DNA of 64,000 nt from Erythroxylum novogranatense (lineage: Eukaryota > Streptophyta > Magnoliopsida > Malpighiales > Erythroxylaceae): NCBI GenBank assembly GCA_029891385.1, contig CM057225.1, forward strand, positions 12,685,060 through 12,749,059, read 5' to 3'. How positions within the stretch are numbered: the first letter of the stretch is position 1; each line of letters starts with the position of its first letter. The position numbers were made by a program, and so were the translations under genes. Positions 48,380 to 60,600 of the stretch are shown piece by piece. The notes below the pieces were generated by a model. It saw only the letters and a program-made list of their open reading frames with translations, had not been told where the DNA came from and ran no database searches.

Positions 48380-49995
48380 CAACCAAGATTTGGAGTCAGT
48401 TACTGTCCAGGTAAAGTATTACATTCTGCAATTGCAACCGAATTAAATGTTGTACCTCCAGCTACTACACTTGTAGATGATGCATCACTTTCTGTACCTG
48501 CTGCTATACCATCCACCGCCTTTATACTGATAGAGATATCAGGGGTAAATGATGTGAATGAAAGAGGTGGCCTCCAGCTTAAAGCTGAGGGAGTTAATAG
48601 AAGAACTTACATCACAATTGTCAACAATATGTAAGTGAAAATACATGAAACACCATATGTTTATAATTAAGTTATAGTTTTAAATTTAAAAATGATATAA
48701 AATTAATTGTTTTATATGAGGTTGATTCTGTCTGTACCTTACTTAAGAAACATAACATCCAAATTCAAGGAGAAAATTGATATTGAGGGTTATATATGGA
48801 AGAATATCTTTCAGGAGGCAAAGGATTTTTATTTTCAGGAGTTTGAGGTACATTTTTTTTAATTAATTTTTATACATTAATTAGATAAATATTGTAGATT
48901 ATAAGTACATATCATATATTTTTCTTTTTTCAGAGAGATTTTTTTGAGATTATGAATTTGACACTGTTATTTATAAAATATGAGAGAGACGGGCTTGTAC
49001 ACATTATCGAGACTTTATTGGTGCGATACACAAGATTGATGTATAACCTCCTTATATTTATGAACAAATATGGAGTATTTAGCAGAAGTATTGGATATTA
49101 CCCGATGAAATGTCCATTTCAGAGCATAATTCTACCAACTGACTTAGAGGATTGGGAGAGAGAGTCCTCTCGTACATATTAAAGGATCTATTACCCACCA
49201 TGAGCATGCAGAGAGACTTGTAATTATCTACACTTTACACTTATGTTAATTTTTTTTACTTTGATGTATTTCAATTTAATTTGATGCGTAAATTTTGGAA
49301 TAAAAATATATGTATTATGGAGAATGATAATGTTATAAATATCTGGTGTCATATATAGTTGTGTTGTTAAATTACTTTCTTTGTTCAATAGGGGTGAATA
49401 TCACAAAAATAGAGAAAATTCTGCCGAAAATTTTGTAAATTGTAGTTCACTTATAACATTTTATTTTGATGTAGGAAAAGTCTATGAGTAGGAAGCCTAT
49501 ATCTCGTCAGCTCCTTCTACACACTCACACTAAGAAGTATAACGGTGTAACCTCGTTAATACCCGATATAGAGAACGAAACGTATGTGAAATTTATGCTT
49601 TAATATTAATGCGTAATAATTATCACTTATTAACATAAACATTGCCTTCTGATAAGACCAAATACAACGATAGTCTCAGCAGTTTGAAGATATTGATGAG
49701 AGTCAAACTTATCTTCATGCAGTGGGTAGTAGAGACCGTCGTAAAATGATATTTAACTTAGGTTCATTTGCGAACACATGTTGTTTACAATCTTCCACAT
49801 CCAATACAGCAACATCTAGTAAGTGGTCCGTATCCAACGAAGTCCATGAACTTTGGAGCATAGTATAGGTACTGGCAACTCAGTTGCAACAATCGATGGA
49901 ATACATAGCCTAGCTCCATAGTGAGATGGATGAATTTAAGGAGAAGGGCAACACCTCATCGCAATATTCAGAGCATCCACATTCACCAAATAAAT
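48380..49995 (+). pseudogene. CACTA second gene (plant En/Spm accessory transposase) remnant
   Basis: Fragments in order: a Pro/Ser/Thr-rich start (48430-48530, ATTLVDDASLSVPAA-like), IEGYIWKNIFQEAKDFYFQEF (in part, 48777-48850), an ORF at 48952-49182, MSRKPISRQLLLHTHTKKYN (49493-49552), then FEDIDESQTYLHAVGSRDRR (49680s) and a coiled-coil-like end MDEFKEKGN. This order matches the second gene of plant CACTA elements. Introns or insertions separate pieces and stops are present, so it is not functional. Confidence 0.6.
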
Positions 49996-50224
49996 AGCGT
50001 AGTTGTAGTCATTTCGTATGAATTAAATACCTATTGTTGTACAAAATAATTTGTATTATCAATTAAGATAATTTTTATTTTATATTATCAATCAACTTTC
50101 TGTTTTAACAAATTAAATGTAGAAACAAATCAAAATATTATCAATAGATAACTGATAACTATATAAATTATGTATCAATCATAAGATTATCAAATAAAAT
50201 TAAATGCAGAAAAATTTAAGAAAG

Positions 50225-50608
50225 GAAAATCAAAATCCGTCGATAAATCTAATCAATTTACTGACGGATAACTTCCTTCCATTGGTATAGTTAGTCGTGA
50301 ATTTATAGACGAAATTGCCAAATCAATCGGAGAAGCTTTCTCTGTCGCTAAATTTACCAACCGAAACAAATATTTCGTCGCTCTATCGACAGCACAAAAT
50401 TACCGTCACTAAATACAATGACGGAACATAAATTATTCGACGGTAAATCAACAACGAAAAATCTGTGCTTTATCTCCAATTATTATCTACGACTGTTTCT
50501 CCGACAACTTGTTCAATCGGTAAATTCTGTCGCTAACTTAGCTTACTGACAGAAAACTTACACATTCCGTTGATAATATTCATCGCTAAACCTCATTTTC
50601 TTGTAGTG
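50225..50608. repeat. 3' subterminal repeats and terminus of CACTA element 2
   Basis: Roughly ten CGACGG/CCGTC/GTCGCTAA-type motifs in both orientations lead to the terminal TTCTTGTAGTG. The motif differs from the GTGACA motif of the first CACTA element, so the two elements belong to different families. Confidence 0.75.
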
Positions 50609-52759
50609 CAAGATCTCATACATCTTTCAGAATTTAGTATCATACTAGTTAGAACCGGTTGGAATGCATCACGCTGAACAAAAAATGACATTAAAAATAG
50701 ATATTTCATACTAAATTATAATAACAGGTGGTACCGACTGGTTTAGGACTATTTCGACCACTACTGCCGGCTAATATTGTGCATATTGGTAGATGTCAAA
50801 AATTTCAAAGACCAAAACTAACTTTGCCTTAATTACAAGAAGCCTAACGATACGTAAATACCTAAAAATGTCTCCTTATCTTCGCTTCTCATCGCCGTCA
50901 CCCTCCCAAATTCTCAGAAGCTCCACAACTATCGTTAATTCCTAGCACCATAACAAATTCCATAAGCTTATCCCGTCACACATCGCCTTCACAAGAATGG
51001 TGGTTAGCTTTGAAACAGGGCAGCGAGAATGGGATGTTAAGTCCAATATTGACTTTTGTCGAGTAGAAAATAATGAGAAAATGGATATAATATACTTATT
51101 TGTAGGCATCAATGCACCTAGCCTTCTGATAGATATACAAGAGTTACGGGTGCCTTTGAGTTCAAAGACTGTATGCATAGCTTGAGAATATATACAGCCC
51201 AACCAGCAGTCCTCACTCCTCGACTCATTGGAACTGACAAATTAAGGTGCCACTGAGATTTTATCGGCCTATGAGCTTATATATCAGTAACGGGCCCAGG
51301 GAATAGCTAAAATTTTTCATTCACGAATGTTTTACTATAGGGTCACACATCTTATTCCAGGATTTGATACATTTAAGCAATATTGCGTTGTAAAGATACG
51401 TGTAGCACCTCACATAGCCAGTGAGTAAAGCTTTAGCAATGCTAGAAAACTAAGTCCACCCGCAGCAATGTAGCTCACGTGGAAGGAATAGCTTAATAAC
51501 ATTACTTATTGAACAGTGTCCTGTGGCAATTGGCAACAGAAGCATATGTATAAATCCAGACACATCCTGTAAGTAGTAACTAGTTGTAAGCACATAGTTG
51601 CAAGTGAGTCGAGGAAAACGTTATTTCTAACTGCGACGTGGAAGTTCGAAAGAAAAGAGAAGGGAGTTGTGGAAAGTGCAAAGCAGTCAAATTAAGGCGC
51701 CTAAGTTAAGTTAGGTTGGTTTGGTCTAAAGCATGGAGAAAAACGGCTTCATTTCTTATCTACTTCACGAAAATGCAAAGTAGTATGATGGAATAACGAT
51801 TTTATTAATGTTCATAGTATTCCATTATCTCAACAAAAATAATTAACCAAGTATTTCAATTATTAGAATTTGATCAAATTAATTTTTTGTCAATTAAATT
51901 ATACCAAAGTGCTAATCAAGTGATAACATTCTGGTTATCATTTACATTGCATTCTACGTACTATTCGACATAAAGAAAACAAAACTGTTGGCTGAGTATA
52001 ATGAAGTTGATGTTGGAATGTGTAGAAGCCAATGGTTTCTCGGAAATTAGATTCTTGTACACTGTTAAATTAGTCACACTTATACTCGACTATATAAAAC
52101 TTACTTGTGAATCACAGTCAGTTCGAGTTTGATGATGATTAGAGACGGACATGGATGTAAAAAAGTTAAACTGGATGAGGGATCCAGAGTACTAGACCTT
52201 CATCCGCATGTGCTATGTGATAGCTCTGACTTTTTCCTGTGAAACATCAGTGACATGGGAAAAGAAAACATTTACAGGTCTATAATTAGGTGTCCCAATT
52301 CCCATGTAAAACAGGCCAATGATAAAATGCGTGAAAACAGGAGCCACTGCTGCTCAAAGCACGGTTTGTCTTCTTCCATAAAACCTTTACCTGTGTGTCC
52401 GCTTTGAAATTATGATGAAGGCGACCAATCGTCATCCGATGGCCGGAGTTTAATTTTATCAATACTTTGGCATCAAGTGGACGGCTGGTTGGCTGTTGTG
52501 TGAAACTGTTGGATTGGTAATTTGGATCGTCTCTCCATTTCTTTTCTTATCCTTCCAACCTTTCCATGTGAGAGTTTTTCTATCTCTGACGTTTTTTTCT
52601 TGACGTTTTGATTTGGATACATACCTATAGCCAACCTACCGACCAATTGTATCAACCAACCAACCAATTTAGACCAGTCTTAGCCTGACTTTTTTAAATT
52701 TTAAATAGGATCATAAATAGTCCGGTCGAGTATTTAATTTAAATGGATATCGATTAAAA
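50609..52759. other. Single-copy-looking spacer, no recognised gene
   Basis: GC content is higher than in the repeats and no terminal structures are seen. A plus-strand ORF, 50997-51185 (62 codons), starting MVVSFETGQREWDVKSN, has no family I know. It may be a leftover of host intergenic or genic DNA. Confidence 0.4.
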
Positions 52760-52976
52760 TGTTAGACTTAAGAGCCTGAGAAGGAATTGAATGAAAAAAT
52801 AAATAAATGAATTGACTATGATTGTTAATGAGTCAGTGTTTCTCAATTACTACTATTCTTGCTAAAGCAAAGCAGCCCAAAATTTGGAAAATGCAATGCT
52901 CTCTTCTTTTTGCAACCAACAAAAGTAAAACCGTTCATACAAAAGTGACGTCCCTTAATTGAAAACAATCATTACA

Positions 52977-55320
52977 CCTGGGTTATTATAAAGTGTGTGA
53001 CGACGGTGACATTACAGGTTAATTGGCAAAGCACAGTTACAGATCTTTTTAGCCCTTCTCAAATCCTAAAGCAAGGCGATCCGCTCTCGTCTTACTTCTT
53101 TGTTCTGTGTATGGAAAGATTAAGCCACCTTATATAGCGGGAGGTGGATCAAGGGAAGTGAAAACTGGTAAAATTGAGCCCCATTGGCCCTCTCATTTAT
53201 CATCTTTTCTTTGCGAATGATCTTGTTCTGTTTGCAAAAACTACGGATTCCCAGACGCAAGTAACCACAAAAACTCTGGACGATTTTTGCAAGGCCTCTG
53301 GCTAGAAAGTGAATACTGAAAAAACCAGGATTTACTTCTCCAAGAACGTCTCCCTAACAACCGCACGTCATCTCAACCAAGCCCTGAGCATTAAGCCTAC
53401 AAACAATCTGGGGAAGTATCATGGCATTCCTTTGCTTCATGAGTGAACAAACTGACACACCTACTAACATATTTTTAATAACGCTCAAAAGAAACTTACA
53501 GGATGGCGTGCCCGACTGTTGTCTCTCGCAGGACAAGTTATGTTAACCCAGTCTGTGCTATCGACACTCCCTATTTTTACAATACAAACGGTCAAATTAC
53601 TATGGCAACTCTGTGATGATTTAGAGAGACTCATGAATGACTTTATTTGGAGATCCATGGGGGAGCAGAGAAAATCACATCTAGTTAATTGGGCAACTGT
53701 CTGTCCGCCCAAAAAAGTGAGGGGCCTAAGTATTAAACGAATTCGTCCCTCTAATGATACTTTGTTGACCAAGTTGGGATGGGCTCTAATTACTCAACCC
53801 ACAGCCTTATGGGTTTGATTATATGTGCTAAATATCGATTAAACACCCATCACCTCCCGCATACCATCGATAGGAAGCGGCTTCGACGGGGAATCTCTAC
53901 AACTTGACAGTTTGCCCGTCAAGGTATGCGATGGGAGTTGGGAAATGAAAGACGCATTTGCTTCTGGTTGGATCATTGAGCAAAGGATTAGGGACCTTTT
54001 ATTTACATGGTGACCTCCCCAATTCCCGATACGTTGTTCACGCTAGCTACAGTTGTGGACTTTCTGAATGAAGACTACACCTAGAAGTGGAACCTGTTCC
54101 AACAATACCTCCCGTCCACAATTTGTTTAGATATTGCAGACCTCCTCCCGAAAGCAGCAAGCACAACGAAAGATAAAATGCAGTGGGGCCGAACTAAACA
54201 CAGGAAGTTCACAGTGGCGTCCTCCTATGCCCTAATTGAAGGGAGTACTAGGGATGCTAATGACAACATTTGGGCAGTAATTTGAAAATGAGCGGGGCCC
54301 CAACGGATTAGAGCTTTCCTTTGGTTCATGACCAATAACAAGCTACTGACCAATCACTAAAGGATGGCGTGACATCTATCCGTAGATAGTAGTTGTCACT
54401 TCTATGGCCAAGAAGAGACCACTTTACATGCCATTCGGGATTATTCACGAGTGAAAGCCTTCTAGAGTAAATTTCCCAGAGAGCTAGTTGATGCGGAGTT
54501 CTATCACCAAGATGTGTAGAGGAGGGTTAACTCCAATCTTACAAAGCATACACAGGTGCTACAATTTGATTGGGTTACTATCTTTGGAGTAGCCTGCTAG
54601 TTTGTATGGCAGTGGAGAAACAAAAGTCTATTTGACGTTGCCTTTAATTAGCTGGAAGATGGTACTCAGGCTGTTATAGACTATGTGGAGTGGATAGATA
54701 GGGCCCGAGCAGTGGAAAGTTATGTGTTTCAGGCTCAGGGATTACCCGTGGGTAGTTTAGTGGAGTGGACCAGACCGTCAGAGGATTAGGTCAAGCTTAA
54801 CACTGATGGAGTGGTTAAACAAAGGGCCCACCTTGCCACTGCTGGGGGATTAATTAGGGACGTGCACAGTCAATGTTGTAAGGATTTTCTACAGCATATT
54901 AGAAAGGGCTCGCCGTTAGCAGTTGAACTCAGGGACGTCCATTCGGGTCTTACTTTGGCTTGGTCGATTAGTTATCGACAAGTCATTATCAAAGTAGACT
55001 CACTGAAAGTTATTAACTTCTTGTCCTCTTCCAATAAAAATTTAGTTGAGCTTAAATTTTTAGTGGTAGGTATCCGTGGACTTCTCCAATGAGATTGAGA
55101 GATCCAACTCTATCATGTACGTCGAGAAGGGAATCAGTGTGTAGATCACATGGCATCTCTAGCAGTCCTGGCTAGCCTTGGCATGCATACTTTATAAGAG
55201 CCTCTACTGACAGTCATGAAACTTCTCCACAAAGACAAGCAAGGAGCTTTGTATCGCAGAGTCCCGCGCTAGATAGATTTCTTCTTTTGCCCTTTTGGCT
55301 TTCCGTTTGTAAAAAAAAAA
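52977..55320 (+). mobile_element. LINE insertion (L1-type, 5'-truncated) with TSD
   Basis: It ends in a poly(A) run (55310-55320). The LTR sequence AATCATTACA just before it (52967-52976) is repeated directly after it (55320-55329), a target-site duplication. The content is reverse transcriptase, zinc-binding and RNase H domains of a plant LINE in that order. The 5' half (endonuclease) is missing, typical of incomplete reverse transcription. Confidence 0.92.
53020..55200 (+). pseudogene. LINE ORF2 remnant: RT, zf-RVT, RNase H
   Basis: RT part: LKQGDPLSSYFFVLCMERL, then LIYHLFFANDLVLFAK, where the catalytic F/Y-A-D-D box reads FAND; then RLLSLAGQVMLTQSVLSTLP (53512-53571) and MNDFIWRS. Zinc-binding part (54170-54360): HRKFTVASSYALIEG, GPQRIRAFLWFM. 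RNase H part (54790-55140): KLNTDGVVKQ, ATAGGLIRDVH, KVDSLKVINFL. Several stops (for example after KASG, near 53310) and the Asp-to-Asn change show it is inactive. The encoded enzyme would copy LINE RNA at a nicked target. Confidence 0.9.
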
Positions 55321-55485
55321 ATCATTACATATATATTCTCCTCCCACGTGATTATTCTCTCAAAAAACAAATATCGTGACAAACTCTAACAGTTTCTTCA
55401 CAATTAATCATCCATTATGTAACTGTTTTAGACCCAATTATAGGCCCATCTCAACGCTCTGATTAAGCCCAGCTAGTCTTTCACA

Positions 55486-56037
55486 CTTGCTTCTCCTGGT
55501 ATAGATTAACCATTGTTGATCAGGATTTTGATTTACCTTCTTTGCTACTACTTCTATAACAATACCACCCTCTTTGGAATTAGTCTTGTCCTCAAGACTA
55601 TAATTGGGATATTGTTCGTCGAATTCATCTCTGTCGATCTAGGTTGTCTCTTCCAATGATTTGCCTTTCTACTGCACCAATAGCTAGTAGGAACCATCTT
55701 CAATTCGTGTTGCTAAGATAGAATCATGTTCCACCATTTCATTTTCTCCAATAACAAGATCAGAACGCAACTCATTAATTACTGGATGATCTCCCACTAC
55801 CTTTTTAAGCAACGAAATATGAAATACGGGAAGTATCTCTTGATCATGATGGATTGTTGGCGATAAGCTCGTAACTTTAAAAATACCTTATGTCCCACCT
55901 CCAAAGATACCTCTCTTCGATGTTTATTAGCTTAAAGTTGCATTCTTTGTTGTGCCTGATGCAAATATTCCTTAATTCACGAAGCATAGCTGCACGATCC
56001 TGTAAGGAAGCATTAACAACTTCTACCTTGGATTCTC
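55486..56037 (-). pseudogene. Truncated Reina-like internal fragment (integrase end and chromodomain)
   Basis: This repeats, with changes, the internal sequence 56390-57030: the chromodomain stretch, the LVIGENEMVEHDSILAT-type motif and ELREYLHQAQQRMQL. It ends abruptly at 56037 where the second LTR copy begins, also lacking its first ~30 bases, so the junction lost sequence from both sides. Confidence 0.8.
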
Positions 56038-56389
56038 ATGGAAAGAAAAACAAATTAATTGTAAAGAAAATTTTGATTGTTAACGAATTAGTGTTTCTTA
56101 ATTATTACCATTCTTGCTAAAGTAAAATAGCCCAAAATCTAAAAAATACAATGCTATCTTCTTTTCCAGCCAACAAAAGTAAAACCGTGCATATAAAAGT
56201 GACGTCCCCTAATTAAAAACAATCATTACATATATATTCTCCTCCCACGTGATTATTCTCTAAAAAAAATATCGTAACAAACTCTTATATTCTCTTCACA
56301 ATTAATCATCCATTATGTAACTATTTGAGACCTAATTATAGGCTCATCTCAACACTCTGATTAAGCCCAGCTGGTCTTTCACACTCGCT
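56038..56389 (-). mobile_element. Reina-like LTR (copy 2, middle)
   Basis: Matches the other LTR copies through AAAAGTAAAACCGT, GTGACGTCCCCTAATTAAAA and CCTCCCACGTGATTATTCTC, ending TCTTTCACA before the purine tract GCGAG (minus-strand reading). Lacks about 30 bp at its left end. Confidence 0.82.
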
Positions 56390-57222
56390 TCTCCTGGTAT
56401 AGATTAACCATTGGTGATCAAGATTTTGATTTACCTTCTTTACTACTACTTCTATAACAATACCACCCTCCTTGGAATTAGTCTTGTCCTTAAGAATGTA
56501 ATTGGAAAACTATTTGCAAAATTCGTCTTTGTCGATCCAAGTTGTCTCTTCCGATGATTTGCCTTTTCACCGCACCAGTAGCTGGTGGGAACCATCTTTA
56601 ATTCGTGTTGCTAAGATAGAATCAGGTTCCACCATTTCATTTTCTCTTCCAATAACAAGATAAGAAGGTAACTCAGTAATTACGGATGATCTCCCACAAC
56701 CTTTTTAAGCAAGGAAACATGGAATATAGAATGCATTCGGAACCCTCTGAAAGTTTCAGTTTATAAGCAACTTGTGCCACTCGTTGAAGAATAAAAAATA
56801 GACTATAATAACAAGTTGCTAGTTTAGGATATCTCCTGATCATGACAAATTGTTGGCGATAAGCTCGAAACTTTAAAAATACCTTATCTCCCACCTCAAA
56901 ATACCTCCCTTCGATGTTTATTAGCTAAAAGTTGCATTCTTTGTTGTGCCTGATGCAAATGTTCCTTTAATTCACGAAGCATAGTCGTATGATCCTGTAA
57001 GAAAGCATTAACAACTTCTACCTTGGATTCTTTGGGAAGAAAATGGTGAATAGTAAGAAGCTTGCGACCATACACCACTTCAAAAGGCATACAACCAGCT
57101 AATATTTGGAAGCTAGTATTATACCAATATTCCACCCAAATTAACCAGCGTGCCCATTTTTTAGGTTGCTTGCAAACAAAACACCAAAGGTAAGTCTCAA
57201 GACTCCTATTCAAAACCTCAGT

Positions 57223-57476
57223 TGTTGAGATATGGAGCTTGATAATATATTTTGGATTTTACACCAGGTCCACGATCGTGTATGTCCTTTGTATCACCTA
57301 GGAACATATATAAATATGTTCTATTCTCCTAGTGTACTTATATCAAAAATAATTCACAGTGAAATAAAACTCTAGCCACCCGTAGACATAGCCAAATCTT
57401 GGTGAACCACGTAAATCTGTGTGTGTTCGTAATTTTCGTACTTAATCTTTGAATATTGTAATTGATCATTCATAAC
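57223..57476 (-). mobile_element. 254-bp solo LTR inside the integrase, TSD TCAGT/TCAAT
   Basis: The insert has TGTTGAG...ATAACA ends (minus strand TGTTATG...CTCAACA). The flanks are TCAGT (57218-57222) and TCAAT (57477-57481), a 5-bp duplication with one later change. Removing it rejoins the integrase reading (HPETDG with LNRSLETYL). The phrase ACGTGGTTCACCAAG on its minus strand recurs in short plant LTRs. It is a TRIM-like or copia-like solo LTR. Confidence 0.85.
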
Positions 57477-57518
57477 ATCAATTTAGCCATCAGTTTCAGG
57501 GTGGTAAGTAGAAGACAT

Positions 57519-57620
57519 ACGTAGTACTGACCCTTGTAGTGTAAAATACTTGTTCCAAAAAGCAGAAATACGTAGTACTAACCCTTGCAGTGTAAAATAC
57601 TTGTTCCAAAAAACAGAAAC
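57519..57620 (-). repeat. 51-bp in-frame tandem duplication in the integrase
   Basis: 57519-57569 and 57570-57620 are almost identical and add 17 codons (FWNKYFTLQG plus seven) between the second catalytic Asp region (NRDPLF) and HPETDG. Confidence 0.9.
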
Positions 57621-60600
57621 AAATAAAGGATCTCTATTCGATACGATAGACTTAGGAATCCTATGAAGTCGAACCACCTCTTTTGCAAAAATTTTAGCAA
57701 GTTTGGCTTCTATGATTAGGTGTTTAATAGCTATAAAATGAGCATATTTGTATAGATGGTCAACCACAACGAAGATGTAATTGACACCATAAGATTTAGG
57801 AAGTCTGGTTATAAAATCCATTGAGATATCCTCTCAAATGGCATTCGGAAGTGGTAATGGTTGTAATAAACCTGCAGGATTTATGGTCTCATATTTTTGC
57901 TTTTAACAAGGGAGGCATTCAACAAAAATTTTATTAACAGTTTGGAACATTCCTTGCCAATAAAAGTTCGTAGAGACTCTATAATACGTTATAAAGGCCC
58001 CTGAATGACATCCCATATGTGTGGCATGAAACTCCTTAATAAACGATGAACCCAAGTTGAAGAAGCAATTATTGCAAGTCTCCCTTTATATTATAATCTA
58101 CCTTGTATCATAAAGAAAGAGAGATCAGTAGGTTGAATTGATTTGAGTGCTTCATAATGGGCCCCAAAAAGACATCAGTTTCCACCTCTTTAGTGATTTC
58201 ATCAAGATCAACCCATTGAGGTTTGCTAATGGCGAATAATTCCAGATCTGATCCTTTTTAGGAAAGAGCATCAGTAACTTAGTTTGTGATACCAAACTTG
58301 TAAATCACATCAAAATCATACCCCATTAATTTAGCCAACTAGTGTTGTTGTGCAGGTGTTGTGATATGTAGTTGTAGCAAATGTCAAAGGCTACTATGAT
58401 CTGTCCTCAGCAATAATCTACGACTCAATAAATACGGGCGCCAATATTGTATCGATAATGCCAAAGCCATCATCTCAAGTTCATATGCTGATTTCGATAG
58501 CATTTTATGTGTCAAAGACTTGCTGAAAAAAACAACAGGTCGTGAGTCTTGCATTAACATCGCATCATATTCAATAATGAACTATTTAGAAAAATCAGGC
58601 ATGACAAGAAAATGGGTTGTTGTTACAGTTATTTGTAATTCCTCAAAAGCCTTTTGAGCCTTACCATTCCACTGAAATTGATCATCATTTGCTTTTCACA
58701 GCAATTGAGTCAAAGGAGAAGCAATTCGGCCATAGTCTCGAATAAAATGACTATAATATCCAGTGAGACCTAAAATCCTTGAACCTCCTTCACACTCGCT
58801 AGTCTAGGCCATCGTAAAATATAAGAGATCTTTGATGAATCCATAGCCACACTATTAGCAGACAACACATGGCCAAGATACTCGATTGAGCTTTTTCGGA
58901 AGATACATTTCTTTTGGTTTGCCACAAAAGAATTTTGATGCAACACAGTAAAAGCAATCAACAAGTGCTCCATGTGTTCCTCCCATGCTCGACTATAAAC
59001 AAGGATATTGTCAAAAAACACCAAAATAAATTTGCGTAAATAAGGATGAAATATGTCATGCATGGTCGCTTGAAACTTTTTCAGAGCATTAGTTAAGCCA
59101 AAAGAAATAACAACGAATTCATAATGCCCAGAATGAGTTCAAAATGCAATTTTTGGCATGTTAGCCACCGCAACCCAAATTTGGTGGTACCCTAACTTCA
59201 AATCAATCTTTGAGAAATAACATGCACCATGTAGCTCATCTAGCAATTCTTGGATCACCAGAATAGGGTATTTATCAGGTATAGTAACCTTGTTAAGTGC
59301 TCAATAATCCACGCAAAATCTCCAGCTACCTTCTTTCTTCTTCACAAGAAGAGTCGAGCTAGAAAAAAGGTTGGAATTTGGTTATATAATTCCAACGGAG
59401 AGCATATCATCCACCAATTGTTCAATTTCATCCTTTTGAATGTGTTCGTAATGGTAAGGCCTAACCACCACAAGTCTTGACCCCTCTTTCAATTGTATTT
59501 TGTGATCAGTAACATGAGTTAGTGGCAAGGGTAGTTTGTCAGTAAATACACAATTAAATTCCAAAAGCAACCCTGAAAGCTCTTGTGATTGAGAAGTTGT
59601 CAACATTTCTCGCAAACAAGTTTCCCCTTCAAATTCACATAAAAAGACATAATACTCAATGTTACTCAGTTTCACCAATCTGTGAATTGAAATGGGGGAT
59701 TTAATCAATGAAGAATTCCCACATAAATAAGCAGTTTGTCCATTATACTCAAAATGCATAGTTAAAGTGTTATAGTTAACGTGCATATCACTCAAGATCT
59801 TAAGTCAAACCATGCCCAAAATGATGTCAATATCACCCAATTGAAATACATAACAATCAGATTTAAATTCCATATCAACAATATTAATTGAGAGTTGTGA
59901 ACACATACCTTGCGATAAGATCCGACGACCATCACCCAAACAAACGCGAAAACATGAATCATTAGAAACCTCGAGCTGTAATTTTCTTGCACATGAACTA
60001 GAGATAAAATTGTAGCTGGCATTGCTATCGATCAAAATGCAAACAGGATACCCTGCAATTGAATCTAGTAATTTCAAAGTTTCAGGAGAATCCAACCCTA
60101 CCATTGTCAATAAACTCATATCTAATATTTGTAGTTATGGTTGGGTCATTTCTTCCCCATCAACGTGTTGGTAGATGTTTGAAGAGGGAGCATCCTCTTG
60201 TACAAGAGCGAGCTCATCCTCATCTACATCATCAGACGTAACAGAAATAACACGTATTGACTTGTTGGAGCAGACATGTAAAGGGCGATATGGTTGAGAA
60301 CATTTAAAACATAAACCCTTAGAATGTAACTCTTGCTTGTCATTAGGAAGTTTGGATGTTTGAGAAGATGGTTGTGGTAGTCAATTTTATGACCTGAAGG
60401 TGGAAGCAATGTGTGTGGTTATCGTCATGTGTTTATTAGTTGAAGACACAACGCTTCCCACTTAAGTTGGGTGGTTTATGTTAGGTCGAGTCCCACCCAA
60501 GCCCAGACCTGTATAAGTTGATAGTCCTATTAAAAATAGTGGTGGGCCGAATTTAACCCAAATCTGATAGAATACCATGCTTGAGATTGATGTATGCCAT

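Larger units (their letters stand above)
46130..50608 (+). mobile_element. Second CACTA element, decayed, 3' terminus recognised
   Basis: TNP2-type transposase and second-gene remnants are followed by a subterminal zone (50225-50600) with CCGTCG/CGACGG motifs and the terminus TTTTCTTGTAGTG ending at 50608. No CACTACAAG start was found on the left, so the 5' end is lost or rearranged; the left boundary is a guess. Confidence 0.78.
52760..55485 (-). mobile_element. Reina-like 3' LTR (copy 1), split by a LINE
   Basis: LTR pieces 52760-52976 and 55321-55485 match the copies at 56038-56389 and 61419-61750. On the minus strand the LTR would start TGTGAAAGAC (55485) after the purine-rich CCAGGAGAAGCAAG and end near 52760. 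Without the LINE it is about 375 bp, the short LTR length usual for Reina chromoviruses. Confidence 0.82.
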
